A DNA stretch of 64,000 bases from JADGRF01 sp036382515 (GTDB lineage Bacteria; Myxococcota_A; Polyangia; Polyangiales; JAFGIB01), in contig DASVHQ010000009.1 in the NCBI GenBank assembly GCA_036382515.1, forward strand, positions 86,384-150,383, written 5' to 3'. Made by a program: the position numbers and the translations under genes. Under the pieces are notes generated by a model, which worked only from the letters and a program-made list of their open reading frames with translations, was not told the origin of the DNA and did not search any database. This document shows, in pieces, positions 63,539-64,000 of this stretch; within the stretch, counting starts at the first letter, position 1, and every line of letters begins with the position of its first letter.

Positions 63539-64000
63539 CGCAAGATCACTCCCTGCACCCTCGGCTCGGGGTCGACGAGCAAGAGCCGGCTGGAGAAGAC
63601 CGGCACAGCTCGGGCGATAGCATCCACCAATCCCATGGCCACCGTGCCCTCGAAGAACTTCAGGGTCGGATGAGCCTCTGTCAACTCGCCGGAGAGCCGC
63701 TTAATTTGGTAAGCCACATCGCCCGTGCCGTTGCCATCGAGGTCATAGCCCACGTAGTCGGTGAAGTGATTGGCCCGGAAGCTCGCCGCCAGTGCGTCGC
63801 CACCACCTTCGACCTCGGCGACCAGCGTGTTCTCGTGGAAGTCGTTGCCCTTGAAGAACAGGCCTTCGCTGGGGCCGTGGAACCGCAAGGCCACATCGTT
63901 CAGAGAGAACACGTTGCCGGTGAAGTGCACCGGAAATTGAGGCGCGCGAGGCGTGCCATCGAGGTAGACGCCCGTGGTATTGGCCACGATCCAGTTGCCA
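63535..64000 (-). CDS. nosD: NosD periplasmic copper-processing protein (5' partial)
   Basis: The 3' end of a right-handed beta-helix protein that continues beyond the right edge. The visible ~155 residues show the helix repeat pattern (NTTGVYLDGTPRAPQ, FTGNVFSLNDVALRFHG, FFKGNDFHENTLVAEVEGGG) and the NosD end signature GYDLDGNGTGDVAYQIKRL followed by ELTEAHPTLKFFEG. NosD is periplasmic and, with NosFY, matures the CuZ site. Gene order nosD-F-L-Y followed by a cytochrome resembles clade II (atypical) nos clusters. nosZ is expected further right. Confidence 0.9.
   Translation of the reverse strand, partial: GNWIVANTTGVYLDGTPRAPQFPVHFTGNVFSLNDVALRFHGPSEGLFFKGNDFHENTLVAEVEGGGDALAASFRANHFTDYVGYDLDGNGTGDVAYQIKRLSGELTEAHPTLKFFEGTVAMGLVDAIARAVPVFSSRLLLVDPEPRVQGVILR

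Overview
The window is GC-rich, tightly packed bacterial chromosome. An MglB/MglA pair whose MglA closely resembles the Myxococcus gliding and polarity GTPase, Hanks-type Ser/Thr kinases, a double-FHA sigma54 activator, a MopE-like Cys/Asp-rich lipoprotein and a myxobacterial-style HU-like protein all point to the phylum Myxococcota. I cannot name a genus. No tRNA, rRNA, CRISPR array, IS element or prophage was seen. GC content and codon use look even throughout, so this reads as core chromosome rather than a mobile island.

Layout. 1-1361: C-terminal part of a sulfatase fused to HEAT repeats, cut by the window edge. 1375-9744 (minus): translation/transcription operon rimP-nusA-ylxR/L7Ae-infB-DUF503-rbfA-DHH phosphoesterase-truB, transcribed right to left with 1-34 base gaps or 4-base overlaps. 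10081-14705: L,D-transpeptidase, an unknown anchored protein, a 58-residue zinc-ribbon protein, HU-like protein, ybeY. 14817-17556: accC facing eno. 17557-18192: a long divergent regulatory region leading to a small lipoprotein. 18582-25228: a phosphodiesterase lipoprotein operon, a small lipoprotein, an S49 protease fused to an outer-membrane-barrel-like domain, and a TPR protein. 25283-25621: remnant of an aldehyde dehydrogenase. 25741-35998: kinase, mutS2, second kinase, mutL, miaA, sigma54/FHA activator. 36056-41117: gcvT, gcvH, a flippase-like membrane protein, a Lys/Ala-rich basic protein, and a divergent biotin carrier and carboxyltransferase that with accC could form an acyl-CoA carboxylase. 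41183-49761: an odd alpha/beta hydrolase-like lipoprotein, an orphan 83-residue protein, a second DHH phosphoesterase with an RDD protein, a SpoIIM-like protein, a lipoprotein, a second S49 protease. 50033-51158: mglB-mglA. 51165-58513: TPR membrane protein, lipoprotein plus GH113-like hydrolase, ftsE-ftsX-degenerate envC, MopE-like lipoprotein. 58627-60746: coupled HEAT and TPR genes. 60898-64000 (minus): distal end of a nitrous oxide reductase accessory operon, nosD-nosF-nosL-nosY-cytochrome c.

The most unexpected signal is in promoter placement. For about a dozen first-in-unit genes, -10 like hexamers (seven of them with a -35 like hexamer at 16-18 bases) end 6-9 bases before an ATG or GTG that has no clear Shine-Dalgarno, which predicts leaderless mRNAs starting at the start codon. 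Operon-internal genes and a smaller set of lead genes (small lipoprotein, mglB, accC, HU) carry normal or strong Shine-Dalgarno sequences, and some of these have hairpin leaders. Other points worth a second look are the barrel-S49 protease fusion, the non-catalytic EnvC-like partner of FtsEX, a hydrolase-fold lipoprotein lacking the nucleophile serine, and the paired HEAT/TPR genes of unknown role.
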